This document shows positions 27,177 to 36,858 of a stretch of 64,000 nucleotides of DNA, piece after piece. The notes beneath the pieces were generated by a model. The model did not search any database. It was given only the letters and a program-made list of their open reading frames with translations, and was not told where the DNA came from. The position numbers and the translations under genes were made by a program. The number at the start of each line of letters is the position of its first letter. Within the stretch, counting starts at the first letter, position 1. Source of the DNA: an uncultured Bacteroides sp. (GTDB lineage Bacteria; Bacteroidota; Bacteroidia; Bacteroidales; Bacteroidaceae). The stretch is from assembly GCA_949294185.1 (NCBI GenBank), contig CASFGA010000007.1, positions 124,001 to 188,000 on the forward strand. Reading direction: 5' to 3'.

Positions 27177-27184
27177 TACATTTG
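27177..27184 (+). promoter_or_regulatory. -7 promoter element of cytidine deaminase
   Basis: TACATTTG, 29 bases before the start codon at 27213; -33 element not clear. Confidence 0.45.
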
Positions 27185-27212
27185 TAAAGACAAGTACCTG
27201 CAAAAGACCAGT

Positions 27213-27695
27213 ATGGAAGAGATAAAGATTGAAATCCGCATACGCTCGCTGCATTATGACGAGCTGAACGAGGAAGACCGCCGCCTGATAGAGCAGGCCA
27301 AAGAAGCAACACAGCGAAGCTATGCCCCCTATTCCCGCTTTTCGGTAGGAGCAGCCGCACTGCTTGCCAACGGAGAAACCGTGTCGGGAAGCAATCAGGA
27401 AAACGCCGCCTCTCCTTCCGGACTCTGCGCCGAACGGACTACGCTTTTTTATGCCAATTCCCGATACCCCGACCAGGCGGTGAAGACACTCGCCATAGCC
27501 GCACGAAATGCGTCGGGCTTCATCAGCACACCCATTTCCCCCTGCGGTGCTTGCCGCCAGGTGCTGCTCGAAACGGAACAGCGATACGGCTCTCCCATCC
27601 GCATCCTGCTGTATGGCACAAAAGAAATCTATCTGATAAACGGCATAAAAGACCTGCTTCCCCTTTCGTTTGGAGAAGAATTTCTTTCTCTATAG
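27213..27695 (+). CDS. cdd: Cytidine deaminase
   Basis: 160 aa. Zinc site motifs are SGLCAERTTLFYANS (CAE: Cys ligand and catalytic Glu) and SPCGACRQVLLE (PCGxCRQ: two Cys ligands). The N-terminal SYAPYSRFSVGAAALLANGETVSGSNQENAA is the nucleoside-binding region. It deaminates cytidine and deoxycytidine for pyrimidine salvage. The single-domain form is expected for Bacteroidales. It stands alone. Confidence 0.95.
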   Translation: MEEIKIEIRIRSLHYDELNEEDRRLIEQAKEATQRSYAPYSRFSVGAAALLANGETVSGSNQENAASPSGLCAERTTLFYANSRYPDQAVKTLAIAARNASGFISTPISPCGACRQVLLETEQRYGSPIRILLYGTKEIYLINGIKDLLPLSFGEEFLSL

Positions 27696-27811
27696 CACAA
27701 TGTATAATCCGTACCGGTGAAACAGACTTTTCATACAGACAAAAAAATCTTTTCGACGGACAGTTCCGGCAAATGAAAAGAGGATACACCATTTGGCATA
27801 TCCTCTTACTG

Positions 27812-27884
<73 letters not shown>

Positions 27885-28276
27885 ATGTATTCCTTAATTC
27901 GGCCGCAAAGGTACGGATTTTTTTTGACTCTGCAAATATTTTCGGAAAATATTTGCACAAAATATACAAAAAGCAAGCCGCCCGCCCTTCTATCAGGGCA
28001 GACGGCTCTTGAAAATGGTAGAGAAAAACTAAAAAGAGATTTTAGTCAAAAAGAAAAACTCATTAACGTATCTATATGCTAAGCAGATATTCATTACAAG
28101 CTGTAACCAGTCCAGGCGAAATCAAGTTCGCAGCCGGTATTACCTGATACAAAATTTACAGTTGCAGTGCAAGTACCTTTATTTTCCTCCGCCGTCACAT
28201 CGGTTGCCTCATTTGTAACGCTGAGACTGGAAGCATTGTCTGCCGTTCCCTTACCATCGGTCAAGTCAATCAAATT

Positions 28277-28376
28277 GTCAATCGGGCCAGATCCCTTTAC
28301 CAAAGCGTTTGTAATGGTAGCCTTTGCATGACGACGAATCTTAATGGCATCATTCATCTCTTGAGCAGACAGGTTT
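28277..28376. repeat. 100-bp exact repeat, copy 2
   Basis: Identical by eye to 29319-29418. It encodes the MNDAIKIRRHAKATITNALV segment of the second lipoprotein unit. The flanking sequence of the two units is only roughly 80-85 % alike, so this block looks recently homogenised. Confidence 0.85.
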
Positions 28377-29318
28377 TCCGTCCAGATTACCGTCAGCCTC
28401 TACACCGCTCGGGTCACTTTCCGTGCTAGTGTAGCCTTCTTCCCATCTTCCATAGCAGTCTTTCAGCGTGCCACAGTATCCCTGGGTGAAGTCGAACATA
28501 TCGTCATCGCTGTTTACAGCCAAAAGCCCCGTCACATTCACCGAACCTCCGAAGAACTCGATGGCATCGTCGGCTCCTTCTGCCACATAAATATTCTCAA
28601 TCAAAGTGCCATTGCCCACGCCGTTAAGCGTCAAACCGTTATGCTCGATATCTTCACTTGAGCGGGCACCGGTATAAAGGATTCTTACATACTTCAATAC
28701 TCCAGAATTGTCAGCTATATCCGTACCGCCATACTCAAAATCATTGTTTATTTCCGTTCTTCCAATCGTTCCTGCACTGGCACCAGAAAGAGGAGCCTTG
28801 CCGTTAATGATCAGACCGCCCCAATATCCGGCTGCTGCCTCGGCTTCATTCTCGGCTGTGAAAGTAATCGGTTTTTCTGCCGTACCTTCAGCCATAATCT
28901 TTCCGCCTTGAGCCACGAGCAGATAGTTGGCAAAACCTTCCTTTGCACGGATGGTCGTTCCGGCAGGGATAGTCAATGTAGCACCGTCTGCTACGATAAC
29001 AGAACCCTCGATAAGATATTCTTTACTGGCATCCAGTTCCAAATCGGCAGAAATGTCGGTCGGTAAAGTTTCAACAACCACTGCAGCTGCGCCACCACCG
29101 AAGCTATATCCTGTCCACGCAAAAGCAGACTGACTGGCTCCAACATTTCCTGATGCAACGTTTACGGTAGCCGTACAGGTCTGAACCTTTCCATCCGGAT
29201 CTTTCTCAGAATCCGGTACATATACCATCTCTACATCGGTTGCCGCATTTTCGGTAGTTACGCTGATTACACTTGCATTGTCGGCTACTCCCTTAGAGTC
29301 TGTCATGTCTACCAAATC

Positions 29319-29418
29319 GTCAATCGGGCCAGATCCCTTTACCAAAGCGTTTGTAATGGTAGCCTTTGCATGACGACGAATCTTAATGGCATCATTCATC
29401 TCTTGAGCAGACAGGTTT
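29319..29418. repeat. 100-bp exact repeat, copy 1
   Basis: Partner of 28277-28376, ending in the 14-bp tandem duplication that breaks the frame (units 29404-29417 and 29418-29431). Confidence 0.85.
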
Positions 29419-30349
29419 GAGCAGACAGGTTTTCGATAGTCATGTTCTCAATCGTGAAATCAGACTGCGGAGTATGCTCCGAATGATTTCCGTCCAGATT
29501 ACCATCAGCCTCTACGCCGCGCGGGTCTTCCTCTGAGCTGGTAAAGCCTTCTTCCCAAACGCCGTAACAGTTGCTCAACTTGCCGCTATATCCTTGTGTA
29601 AAATCGAACATGTCGTCATCACAGTTTACAGCCAACAGGTTGTCTACATTCACAGACCCTCCGAAGAACTCAATGGCATCGTCAGCGCCTTCCAATATAT
29701 AGATGTGGTCAATCGTAGTACCGTTACCCACGCCATTCAGGGTCAAACCGTTGTGCTCCACATCAGCACTTGAGCGGGCACCGGTATAAAGCAGCTTCAC
29801 ATACTGGATAGTACCACTGTTGTCAGCCTCATCCGTACCGCCATACATCTGGTCATTGTCCACTTCGGCAGCCGATGTTCCTCCGCCCGAGATAGGAGCC
29901 TTACCATTAATAATCAAACCGCCCCAATATCCCGAAGCAGCGGCACTTTCGTCATCAGCAGTAAAGACAATAGGCTGAGTAGCCGTACCTCTGGCCTCAA
30001 TCTTACCACCCTGGGCCACGATGATATATTTGTCAAAACCTTTCTGCGCACGAATAGTCGTTCCGGCAGGGATAGTCAGCGTCACTCCATCGGGCACTGT
30101 CAGCGTTCCAGTCAGAAGATACTCCTTCGTAGCATCCAGTGTCATGTCTTCTTCCAAAGTGCCGCCACCTATTTCTACGGATTCGCCTTGGCCTCCGCCT
30201 CCGCCACCCGGTGTATCTTCGTCACTACAAGAAGTCAATACAGGCGCGCTCATCAGTGCAGCAAACGCCATAGCTGTCAAAAATAACTTTTTCATTTTGC
30301 AAATAATTTGGTTAAAAAAAGCTTTATATGATTCCTATTAAAAACATAC

Positions 30350-33046
30350 TTAAAATTCATAAGACACTCCCAAGCTCAACTCCATCCCCTTACGGTATTT
30401 GCTCAATACCACCTCTTCGTTGGTAGCATTACCAGTACGTGTCAACTGGTGGGCAGAGTTCAACAGATTGCGCGCTTTCAGCGAGAACCCGAAATGATTG
30501 CCAAACTTGGCCGATGCAACAAAGTCGAGTGTCGGGATTCCATTCTCCATAATATCTTGGTATCCTTCCGTTCCGACAGTATAGAGCCGGTCGCTGAAAT
30601 AATTGAACACCAAGGTAGAAGTAAAATCCCACTTGCCTTTCTGCAACTGATAACTCAAATCACTGTTCACAATCCACGGAGCCGCACCTTCCAGCTGAGA
30701 GCCTGTCGGGTCTGTCGCCAAAGGCACCTTGGCACGCGTATAAGTATAAGAGCTATTCAAACCGAAAGTCAGCTTGTTCATCCCGTCTGCAATCTGTCGG
30801 GAAAACAGATTCTTGCGGAACTCAATCTCCGCTCCCGCCACCGTGGCATGATGAGCAATGTTCTCATAAGAAAGGAAGCCTCCGGCACTGGCAATTTCGA
30901 TACGTGAAATCGGGTTTTTAATATACTTGTAGAATCCGCATACAGACAACAGTTCATTGCTTGACAGGTAGAAGTCCCACTTCAAATCGAGATTATAATT
31001 GTCCGAAGGCTTCAGATCTGGATTTCCCTGACTCTTGAAGCTTACGCTTACATAGCGGAAAGGAGAAATCTCCTTTGCTTGAGGCAGCGTGTAAGTCTTG
31101 CTTGCCGCAAGACGCAACGCATGTTTGTCATTAAAGTTATAGCGAAGATTCAGACTGGGCAATACATAATCCTTGTTGATGCTGCGCTCACCCTGTGTTC
31201 CTCCACGGTTCACATTATAGTCCACATCAATATTCACATTGTCATATTTCACCCCCACATTAGCAATCAGTCCGGCAGTCAGCTGATAGGTTGCCTCCAC
31301 ATAAGCCGAATGGATATTCTTGGCCACATCATACTCGTCCACGTTCTTGTCTTGAATGAAGTAACCGTTATCCAGATTTTCCTGATTGTAGTAATCGCCG
31401 AAAGTCACCTTCTCAATATCAAACACAGTCTGGCGGGCAACGGACAAGTCATATTCCGTAGCGATAAAGCTGTCATCCACCAGACGACCCATATATCCAA
31501 AGTTCAAATTCGACAACTGGCCAAAGCGGTCTGGAAATTTATAAGTCAGTCCGGCACGCAGGTTGACATCATCCTCGTTCAGTTCCGAGAAATAACGCTG
31601 CTGAACACCCGTACCTTTCATCGGCACATAACCATTGTCACGTTTCACCAGATTGTTGATACGGCGGTCAGGTTCAAGTCCCTTTATCTTATTATAAGAG
31701 ACTCCGGCATCCAGCTTCCACTTCGGGGCCAGTTCCCACTGTGTGTTCAGCTGATTGACAAACAACAAATTGTCGTTTGCCTGCTGACGGCGCATGAATC
31801 CCTCATAGGTATCGGACGACTGATAGTCGTTATCCATACCCAGATAGTCGCCAACCGACTCGCGGGAAGCATGAACCATCATGAAATTATATTGTATATG
31901 GTGTTTGTTGTTGTGTCTGTAGTCCAAGTCTGCCATCACAATCTGCGAAGTCTCCACATTCGAAATCTCTCCGGTCATGTCCTGCGACAAATCTCCCGAA
32001 GTGATTGAATTACGCACCTCCTCTTCATAAAAAGAAAACTTCTTGCTATGATTGGCGACCAAATAAAAGGAAAACGGATTGTCTCCAAACAAAAATTCTT
32101 TTCCACCCGACAAAGTATAATTTTGATTGACGGGAGCGGACTTTTTTGAAGGGTCAATCTTGTTCCGGAAGCCATATACACCCATATCATCTCCCGGCTG
32201 CCTGCTGTCGGCAAAGCCAAAGGCATTCACTCCGTCCAGTTTCATAAAGTCGGATGAAACGGCATTGGTGTTGATTCCTCCCGACACACTTGCGTTCAGT
32301 TCGCCTCTTCCCACAAGTTCTTTAGAAGAAATATTGATATTGGCACCACTCACATCCGACGACATGCCCCCGCTGAATGTCTTGTTAACATCGACAGACT
32401 GAATAATGTCCGTGGAAAAGAAGTCCAACGCAATATTCTTATACTCCGGATCCTCAGACGGAATAGGGAAACGGTTCAAGGTAGTGATGTTATAGCGGTC
32501 GCCCAGTCCACGGACAAATACATTCTTCACACCTTCTTGCTTGGAGATGCCGGAAATTTTCGTCACAGCTCCCTGCGCGTCGCTCACTCCCTTTCGCGAC
32601 AGCTCCTTAGCCCCGACCGACTGGATAGCCACAACCGACTGCTTCTGCTCCAGCAAAGTGACGCTTTCCGACTCACGGTTTGCCTTTGCCACCACCGTCA
32701 CATCCGAAAGCATCTGGGTATCCGACTGCAATTCAAAGTCCAAAGTCGTAACCTGACTGTCCTCTATCTTGATTTGCCTCCTGACAACAGTCTTATATCC
32801 CACATACTTGATTTCGATATCATAAATACCATCTTCCACGCCTGAAAGCTGGAAATTACCGTCAATGTCTGTCACGGCTCCAATATTGCTGCCGACGATA
32901 CGTACTGTCGCCCCAATCAAAGGCTCTTTCGACTCATAATCCTTTACGCAGCCCTTCACATTTACATTCAAGTCGGCTGCAAACAAATCTGCGGCTACAA
33001 CAGACATAAACGCCGCCACCCCAATCCATTTTCTTGCTCTATTCAT
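30350..33046 (-). CDS. TonB-dependent receptor with carboxypeptidase-like N-terminal domain
   Basis: 898 aa. A signal peptide (ending AADLFAAD) is followed by a CarboxypepD_reg-like beta-sandwich (VNVKGCVKDYESKEPLIGATVRIVGSNIGAVTDIDGNF). The plug domain has VSDAQGAVTKISGISKQEGVKNVFVRGLGDRYN and ANINISSKELVG, and a long barrel ends in SLGVSYEF. The carboxypeptidase domain is usual in Bacteroidetes receptors, but no SusD gene is adjacent; instead the beta-helix lipoprotein gene follows 54 bp downstream in the same direction. The pair probably forms a surface uptake unit whose substrate is unknown. Upstream is the NYN nuclease gene, 144 bp away. Confidence 0.9.
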   Translation of the reverse strand: MNRARKWIGVAAFMSVVAADLFAADLNVNVKGCVKDYESKEPLIGATVRIVGSNIGAVTDIDGNFQLSGVEDGIYDIEIKYVGYKTVVRRQIKIEDSQVTTLDFELQSDTQMLSDVTVVAKANRESESVTLLEQKQSVVAIQSVGAKELSRKGVSDAQGAVTKISGISKQEGVKNVFVRGLGDRYNITTLNRFPIPSEDPEYKNIALDFFSTDIIQSVDVNKTFSGGMSSDVSGANINISSKELVGRGELNASVSGGINTNAVSSDFMKLDGVNAFGFADSRQPGDDMGVYGFRNKIDPSKKSAPVNQNYTLSGGKEFLFGDNPFSFYLVANHSKKFSFYEEEVRNSITSGDLSQDMTGEISNVETSQIVMADLDYRHNNKHHIQYNFMMVHASRESVGDYLGMDNDYQSSDTYEGFMRRQQANDNLLFVNQLNTQWELAPKWKLDAGVSYNKIKGLEPDRRINNLVKRDNGYVPMKGTGVQQRYFSELNEDDVNLRAGLTYKFPDRFGQLSNLNFGYMGRLVDDSFIATEYDLSVARQTVFDIEKVTFGDYYNQENLDNGYFIQDKNVDEYDVAKNIHSAYVEATYQLTAGLIANVGVKYDNVNIDVDYNVNRGGTQGERSINKDYVLPSLNLRYNFNDKHALRLAASKTYTLPQAKEISPFRYVSVSFKSQGNPDLKPSDNYNLDLKWDFYLSSNELLSVCGFYKYIKNPISRIEIASAGGFLSYENIAHHATVAGAEIEFRKNLFSRQIADGMNKLTFGLNSSYTYTRAKVPLATDPTGSQLEGAAPWIVNSDLSYQLQKGKWDFTSTLVFNYFSDRLYTVGTEGYQDIMENGIPTLDFVASAKFGNHFGFSLKARNLLNSAHQLTRTGNATNEEVVLSKYRKGMELSLGVSYEF

Positions 33047-33190
33047 CTAAAAAAACGTCTTTTGTTTCCGACAGCAAAAGTCGTTCTTTCCGGTTACATG
33101 AAAACAACAATCCAATGAAAAGGGAGATACGGCAAAGTTACAAAGCGGTTAAGCGATGTTACAATCCTGTGATAAAGCCATCCGTATAAA

Positions 33191-33814
33191 TTATTTTGCC
33201 TTACAAAGTCTTTTCAACAAATCTTTATCATTGGCCATCAGCCTGCTTAACTCAATATGTATGCAAGCCTCATCCCTTAACAGTCTGGCTGTAGAGGTCG
33301 ACTGGTCGGCAGATACATCCCATGTCAGCAGAATTGCCTGTATCTTCAGTGCCTTTAACTTCTTTACCAACATTTCGTGGTCGGCATCTCCCGTAACAAG
33401 CACCACATAGTCGAAGTGCCGGATAGTGGACAACTCATAGGCTTCAAGGGCAAACCACACATCTATGCCTTTCTCTATTACCGTTGTATTTCCTTCTTTC
33501 TGCACTTCACGCAGATGCTTGTAATGGAATATCACATCATTCTCAATCAGAGAATCTTCAAATTTCCGTTCGCTATAAAGCAGATGCTTGCTGTTGGCGT
33601 CATTCACCCGGTAACGCCCGCGGAAATAATGGCTCTCCGTGATGTGACACACCGAAAGCTCCGACCCGCTCAGCTGACTAATCTGCTGGCGGATGAACGC
33701 CATCAGAGAAGTCACATTTATATTCAGGGACAAATTTTCCTCCAAAGCTTCATTGACTTTGGCATAATAGCCTCCGTCGATGAAAAGACCGATTGACTGG
33801 TAGTCCGCATTCAT
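33191..33814 (-). CDS. NYN-domain (PIN-like) ribonuclease, last gene of the cmr operon
   Basis: 207 aa covering one NYN/LabA-type PIN-like domain. The acidic residues of the active site are visible: IGLFIDGGYYAKVN (Asp13), KGIDVWFALEAYEL and DYVVLVTGDADHEMLVKKLKAL (paired Asp). The C-terminal RDEACIHIELSRLMANDKDLLKRL is helical. NYN proteins are metal-dependent ribonucleases in many organisms. The start is only 17 bp after the cmr6 stop, same strand, so it is most likely cotranscribed with the CRISPR effector genes, while the next gene downstream is 144 bp away. I do not know it as a standard Cas protein; an accessory RNase role is inferred from position only. Confidence 0.8.
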   Translation of the reverse strand: MNADYQSIGLFIDGGYYAKVNEALEENLSLNINVTSLMAFIRQQISQLSGSELSVCHITESHYFRGRYRVNDANSKHLLYSERKFEDSLIENDVIFHYKHLREVQKEGNTTVIEKGIDVWFALEAYELSTIRHFDYVVLVTGDADHEMLVKKLKALKIQAILLTWDVSADQSTSTARLLRDEACIHIELSRLMANDKDLLKRLCKAK

Positions 33815-33831
33815 ACTATATCATCTTTTTC

Positions 33832-34551
33832 TTAGTCAAACCTTAACTGCCCATACCCTACATTCGTCTTGGCTCCCACACCGACGGCTCCGAGTATTTT
33901 TTTAAACAGTTTTTCCTTAAACTCTGCCGTATATGTATTCTCGTTAATCTCCGAATCGTGCAGCCGGAAACGAAATTCTATCTTGCATCCCGGAGCAATC
34001 TTCAGCATCGTGATGGGAACGGGATCCTTCAAAGGCTCATCCTTATGCGGAGTAATGGAATCGTCTTCCAGTATGCGGCCATCGTATTCCCCCGTGATTA
34101 CCGCATCAAAGAATATATCCCTTTCGTATATCGACCTGCCTTCCCCTTCGAATATAGCCTTACACAAAGGCTTGACATCGCCTTTCCGACAGTCTTTTTC
34201 CTCCAGAAAAAATTCCTCAAAATACTGGCGCAGCACTCCCTTTACAGAAGAGCCGTATATCACCGGCATCCCCCAGGTATAGTCAAAGTGCAGACCTAAG
34301 TTATATCCGCCCTCAATGTTTTTAGAGTCATGCACAAGACCCGTTCCCGTCACCAGTCCCGGATACAAGATCGTGGCCGAAAATACATTTTCACAAGCCA
34401 GATTTTTTATTTCCACAAGAGCAGAAGACTTTATCCGCGTATTAATATCCCCCAAGTCTGCCTTTCCGCTGCCGAATACATAGTCATACTCAAGCTTTTT
34501 ATAATAGTCCTTATAAAAAAGCTTGCCGATGTTATTTATTGTCTTCACCAT
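33832..34551 (-). CDS. cmr6: Type III-B CRISPR RAMP protein Cmr6
   Basis: 239 aa. RAMP fold with ILYPGLVTGTGLVHDSKNIEGGYNLGLHFDYTWGMPVIYGSSVKGVLRQYF, the Cmr6 signature with a G-rich loop and the P-x-x-x-G-S-S-x-K-G motif. The C-terminal GAVGVGAKTNVGYGQL is the second glycine-rich loop. Cmr6 caps the 3' end of the crRNA in the complex. Its start overlaps the end of cmr5 by 20 bp. Confidence 0.93.
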   Translation of the reverse strand: MVKTINNIGKLFYKDYYKKLEYDYVFGSGKADLGDINTRIKSSALVEIKNLACENVFSATILYPGLVTGTGLVHDSKNIEGGYNLGLHFDYTWGMPVIYGSSVKGVLRQYFEEFFLEEKDCRKGDVKPLCKAIFEGEGRSIYERDIFFDAVITGEYDGRILEDDSITPHKDEPLKDPVPITMLKIAPGCKIEFRFRLHDSEINENTYTAEFKEKLFKKILGAVGVGAKTNVGYGQLRFD

Positions 34552-35053
34552 CTTTCTCCAATTTATAGGTTCTGATTACCTGCTTTAACGCTATCGAACA
34601 GTTCAAAATGTCCGTCTTTAGACTTTTTTCTTCCTGTTCCGAAAGTTTTTTCTCCCCGTCCGAAGGATTTTTCGGCACATCCAAAATATACCTTACTAAA
34701 GATTCCGTGCTTTCATATACTTTTTTATCCTCCTTGAGCCTCAGCATTCGGACGATTACCTCCAGCAAACATCTTCGGGCGGCCTTATTTTCTCCCGATT
34801 TCGGGGCATCCTGATAATAGATGGCCAAGGTCGGCTTCAGGCCTATCATCAGGATAGAAACTCCCAACGCCGCAACCTGACCGTTATAACTGTCATAAAT
34901 GGTGGTTTTGCCTTCATTTTGGGTGGTTTCACCTTCACCTTGAGTAGTTTTACCTTTATCTTTAAACAAAGGGCACTCCCATTTCTCGTCCTGCAAGACA
35001 GACTCGGCACGTTCCATCCATTCTTTATTCTCTTTCTTGTTCATAAGACTCAC
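34532..35053 (-). CDS. cmr5: Type III-B CRISPR small subunit Cmr5
   Basis: 173 aa, longer than the common 120-150 aa. The core is recognisable: NGQVAALGVSILMIGLKPTLAIYYQ and CLLEVIVRMLRL, then NCSIALKQVIRTYKLEKD, all helical as in Cmr5. The extra length comes from a Lys/Glu/Thr-rich insert of three near-repeats of KTTQGE (residues about 34-51) and an acidic Ser/Glu linker (NPSDGEKKLSEQEEKS). Cmr5 binds the target RNA filament beside Cmr4. It sits 3 bp after cmr4 and overlaps cmr6 by 20 bp. Confidence 0.88.
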   Translation of the reverse strand: MSLMNKKENKEWMERAESVLQDEKWECPLFKDKGKTTQGEGETTQNEGKTTIYDSYNGQVAALGVSILMIGLKPTLAIYYQDAPKSGENKAARRCLLEVIVRMLRLKEDKKVYESTESLVRYILDVPKNPSDGEKKLSEQEEKSLKTDILNCSIALKQVIRTYKLEKDGEDNK

Positions 35054-35056
35054 GTT

Positions 35057-35758
35057 TTACAGTTTCTTAAACAGACAATATCCGTAACCGATGGTGGCAT
35101 TTGCACCAATCTGAACAATCTTGTCTTTCAGTATATCCAAATCACCGTCATTCGGTGTCATGATAATGGCGGCCAACACCGATTGAGACGGGAGCACCTG
35201 CTCATACCAAAGGTTCACACTCTCGCCATCCTCCAGGCAATTGCGGGCGATAATGGGCAATGAGTCATCGCTGCACAGCTCTTTAAAGTTTTCAACTGAT
35301 TCAGACTCGGCCTTTAATACATTACAGTTCTCCTTTAATGCTTTACAGTTATCTTTTATTGACTCCTTACTGCAATTAGCCCCTAAAGCCGTTGCCTTAT
35401 CTACAAACGCCTGAATGACTTTATCGCAATAAGCCAGTTCATACACCTTGCCACCCTCGCACTGCTCCGGAATAAAAAGCAGGTTCGCATCAAAGAAAAC
35501 GGCACTTCCCTTTTGGGTATCCTCTTTTCCCTTCACCGAGCCGAACAAAGACTGCACATTAACCTTCCCTTTTTGAGGGCCGTTTGTGAGGTATTCCTTT
35601 ATCGCGCCCTTTAGCGAACTGGAGTTTATGCAGGGAATACCCGTCATAACATCCCGCTGGATGGCCTTGTCTATCACACCAAAGTTTCCTACACTTTCAT
35701 TTCCTACATGCAAATTGGTCTGGGGAATAATCAGCCAGACAGAAACACTGTTACTCAT
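35057..35758 (-). CDS. cmr4: Type III-B CRISPR backbone RNase Cmr4
   Basis: 233 aa. The RAMP start TNLHVGNESVGNFGVIDKAIQRDVMTGIPCINSSSLKGAIKEYL is typical of Cmr4. Asp30 in VIDKAIQR is at the position of the catalytic Asp that cuts target RNA at 6-nt intervals. The C-terminal LDILKDKIVQIGANATIGYGYCLFKKL has the usual glycine loop. Several copies form the crRNA-bound spine. It is shorter than the 290-300 aa typical of archaeal Cmr4. Confidence 0.93.
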   Translation of the reverse strand: MSNSVSVWLIIPQTNLHVGNESVGNFGVIDKAIQRDVMTGIPCINSSSLKGAIKEYLTNGPQKGKVNVQSLFGSVKGKEDTQKGSAVFFDANLLFIPEQCEGGKVYELAYCDKVIQAFVDKATALGANCSKESIKDNCKALKENCNVLKAESESVENFKELCSDDSLPIIARNCLEDGESVNLWYEQVLPSQSVLAAIIMTPNDGDLDILKDKIVQIGANATIGYGYCLFKKL

Positions 35759-35769
35759 ATCTTACTTTT

Positions 35770-36858
35770 TTATTTTGCAAATTGATTATAACCTATCTGT
35801 GTAAACTCTTTAAAACTGTCCAAATACTCGCAGAACTTATCTCGCGAATCCTTATCCTTAAAATAAAACACCGAGCCTGCCTCATACAGGTCATAGCGCT
35901 TTTGACGGATTGAATTGTATCTGGTATTATAATTTTGGGGATTTTTACTGTTCCCGGTATGCAAGAAGCGGAAAGGCCGGACCCGCGTAACCGCAAAACG
36001 AATCTTCAAGCCTTCTGTCGACTCTATATAGGCATCCGAAACAAGAACCACCTGCAAGTCATTCTTCGACTGGGGATAACCAACCGTATTCTGCTCCACC
36101 TCCAGCAAAAAGCTCGAGCTGTCTGCCCCTAACTGCACCAACCTATTCTGGTATTTTGTCAGGTCTACTTCCGTCTCCACCTCAAAAGCAAAACAAAAGC
36201 CCTTCTCCAAGCGGTAGGATATCTGTTTATAAAAAGCGGATGAATCTGATTTTCCCTTCTCATTCTTGGCTATCCCGATGCGGGAATCCTCCGTAAACAA
36301 ATCTTCCTCTTTCTTCAATACAGGAGACTTATCCAAAGAAGCATAACAGACATCCATGCCATCCTTGCCGGTATATGCTTCCTCCTTGCCGTCCTTTTCT
36401 ACCCAAATTTTCGGAAGCTCCACTTCCGCGCCATTGATGACGGCTTTCACAGGAGCATCTGCAAAGGCTATCTGCCAGTCGGGAAGCAGAATCCGAAAAT
36501 AGGCTTTAGCGGCTTTCTTATCATAAAGGAAGCAAGGGCCGATACTACTAATCTTGCCGAAATTGTTTGCCTTATGACCCTCCGAAACACAGAAGCTCTT
36601 TTCCCCTATCAAAGTATCCGCCTTATCCTTATTCTTAATCCGGTTGTTTTCTACATCAAACGCATTTCCATCGTTCGACAACAGCAGAAACCGCATCATC
36701 CCCAGCAAAGAAGTCTGCTGAGGGGTCTTGAAAGAATGGATAATGTAGCTGCCATATTTTTCATCGTCATTATCCTTTTTTCTTCCTGACTTAAAAGTCA
36801 TATCACCCCCGAAAAAATATTTTCCGAGCGGAGTCAGTTTTACCAAGTATTTATTCAT
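35770..36858 (-). CDS. cmr3: Type III-B CRISPR protein Cmr3
   Basis: 362 aa from ATG 36858, giving the family start YLVKLTPLGKYFFGGDMTF; an upstream in-frame ATG at 36906 lies in cmr2 and adds non-family residues. PQQTSLLGMMRFLLLSN is the conserved helix of Cmr3, and GFCFAFEVETEVDL near residue 220 leads to the second RAMP half with RVRPFRFLHTGNSKNPQNYN. Cmr3 binds the 5' handle of the crRNA and pairs with Cas10. The start overlaps the end of cmr2 by 8 bp. Confidence 0.9.
   Translation of the reverse strand: MNKYLVKLTPLGKYFFGGDMTFKSGRKKDNDDEKYGSYIIHSFKTPQQTSLLGMMRFLLLSNDGNAFDVENNRIKNKDKADTLIGEKSFCVSEGHKANNFGKISSIGPCFLYDKKAAKAYFRILLPDWQIAFADAPVKAVINGAEVELPKIWVEKDGKEEAYTGKDGMDVCYASLDKSPVLKKEEDLFTEDSRIGIAKNEKGKSDSSAFYKQISYRLEKGFCFAFEVETEVDLTKYQNRLVQLGADSSSFLLEVEQNTVGYPQSKNDLQVVLVSDAYIESTEGLKIRFAVTRVRPFRFLHTGNSKNPQNYNTRYNSIRQKRYDLYEAGSVFYFKDKDSRDKFCEYLDSFKEFTQIGYNQFAK

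Larger units (their letters stand above)
28094..30295 (-). pseudogene. Tandemly duplicated beta-helix surface lipoprotein gene, two frame breaks
   Basis: One gene of about 2.2 kb is split into three frames (30295-29396, 29399-28350, 28357-28094). It begins with a lipoprotein signal (MKKLFLTAMAFAALMSAP, lipobox LTSC) and a Gly run. It contains two copies of a roughly 340-residue unit: right-handed beta-helix segments (LTIPAGTTIRA, GYWGGLIINGKAP, YTGARSS, HNGLTLNGVGNGT, GADDAIEFFGGSVNV, DDDMFDFTQGY) followed by MNDAIKIRRHAKATITNALV and a FAWTGYS end. The first break is a 14-bp tandem duplication (29404-29431). The second is a 56-bp loss relative to copy 1, between 28377 and 28378. It lies just downstream of a TonB receptor, so it is probably that receptor's surface partner. 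The short overlaps at each break (4 and 8 bp) could allow coupled translation, so loss of function is not certain. Confidence 0.75.
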
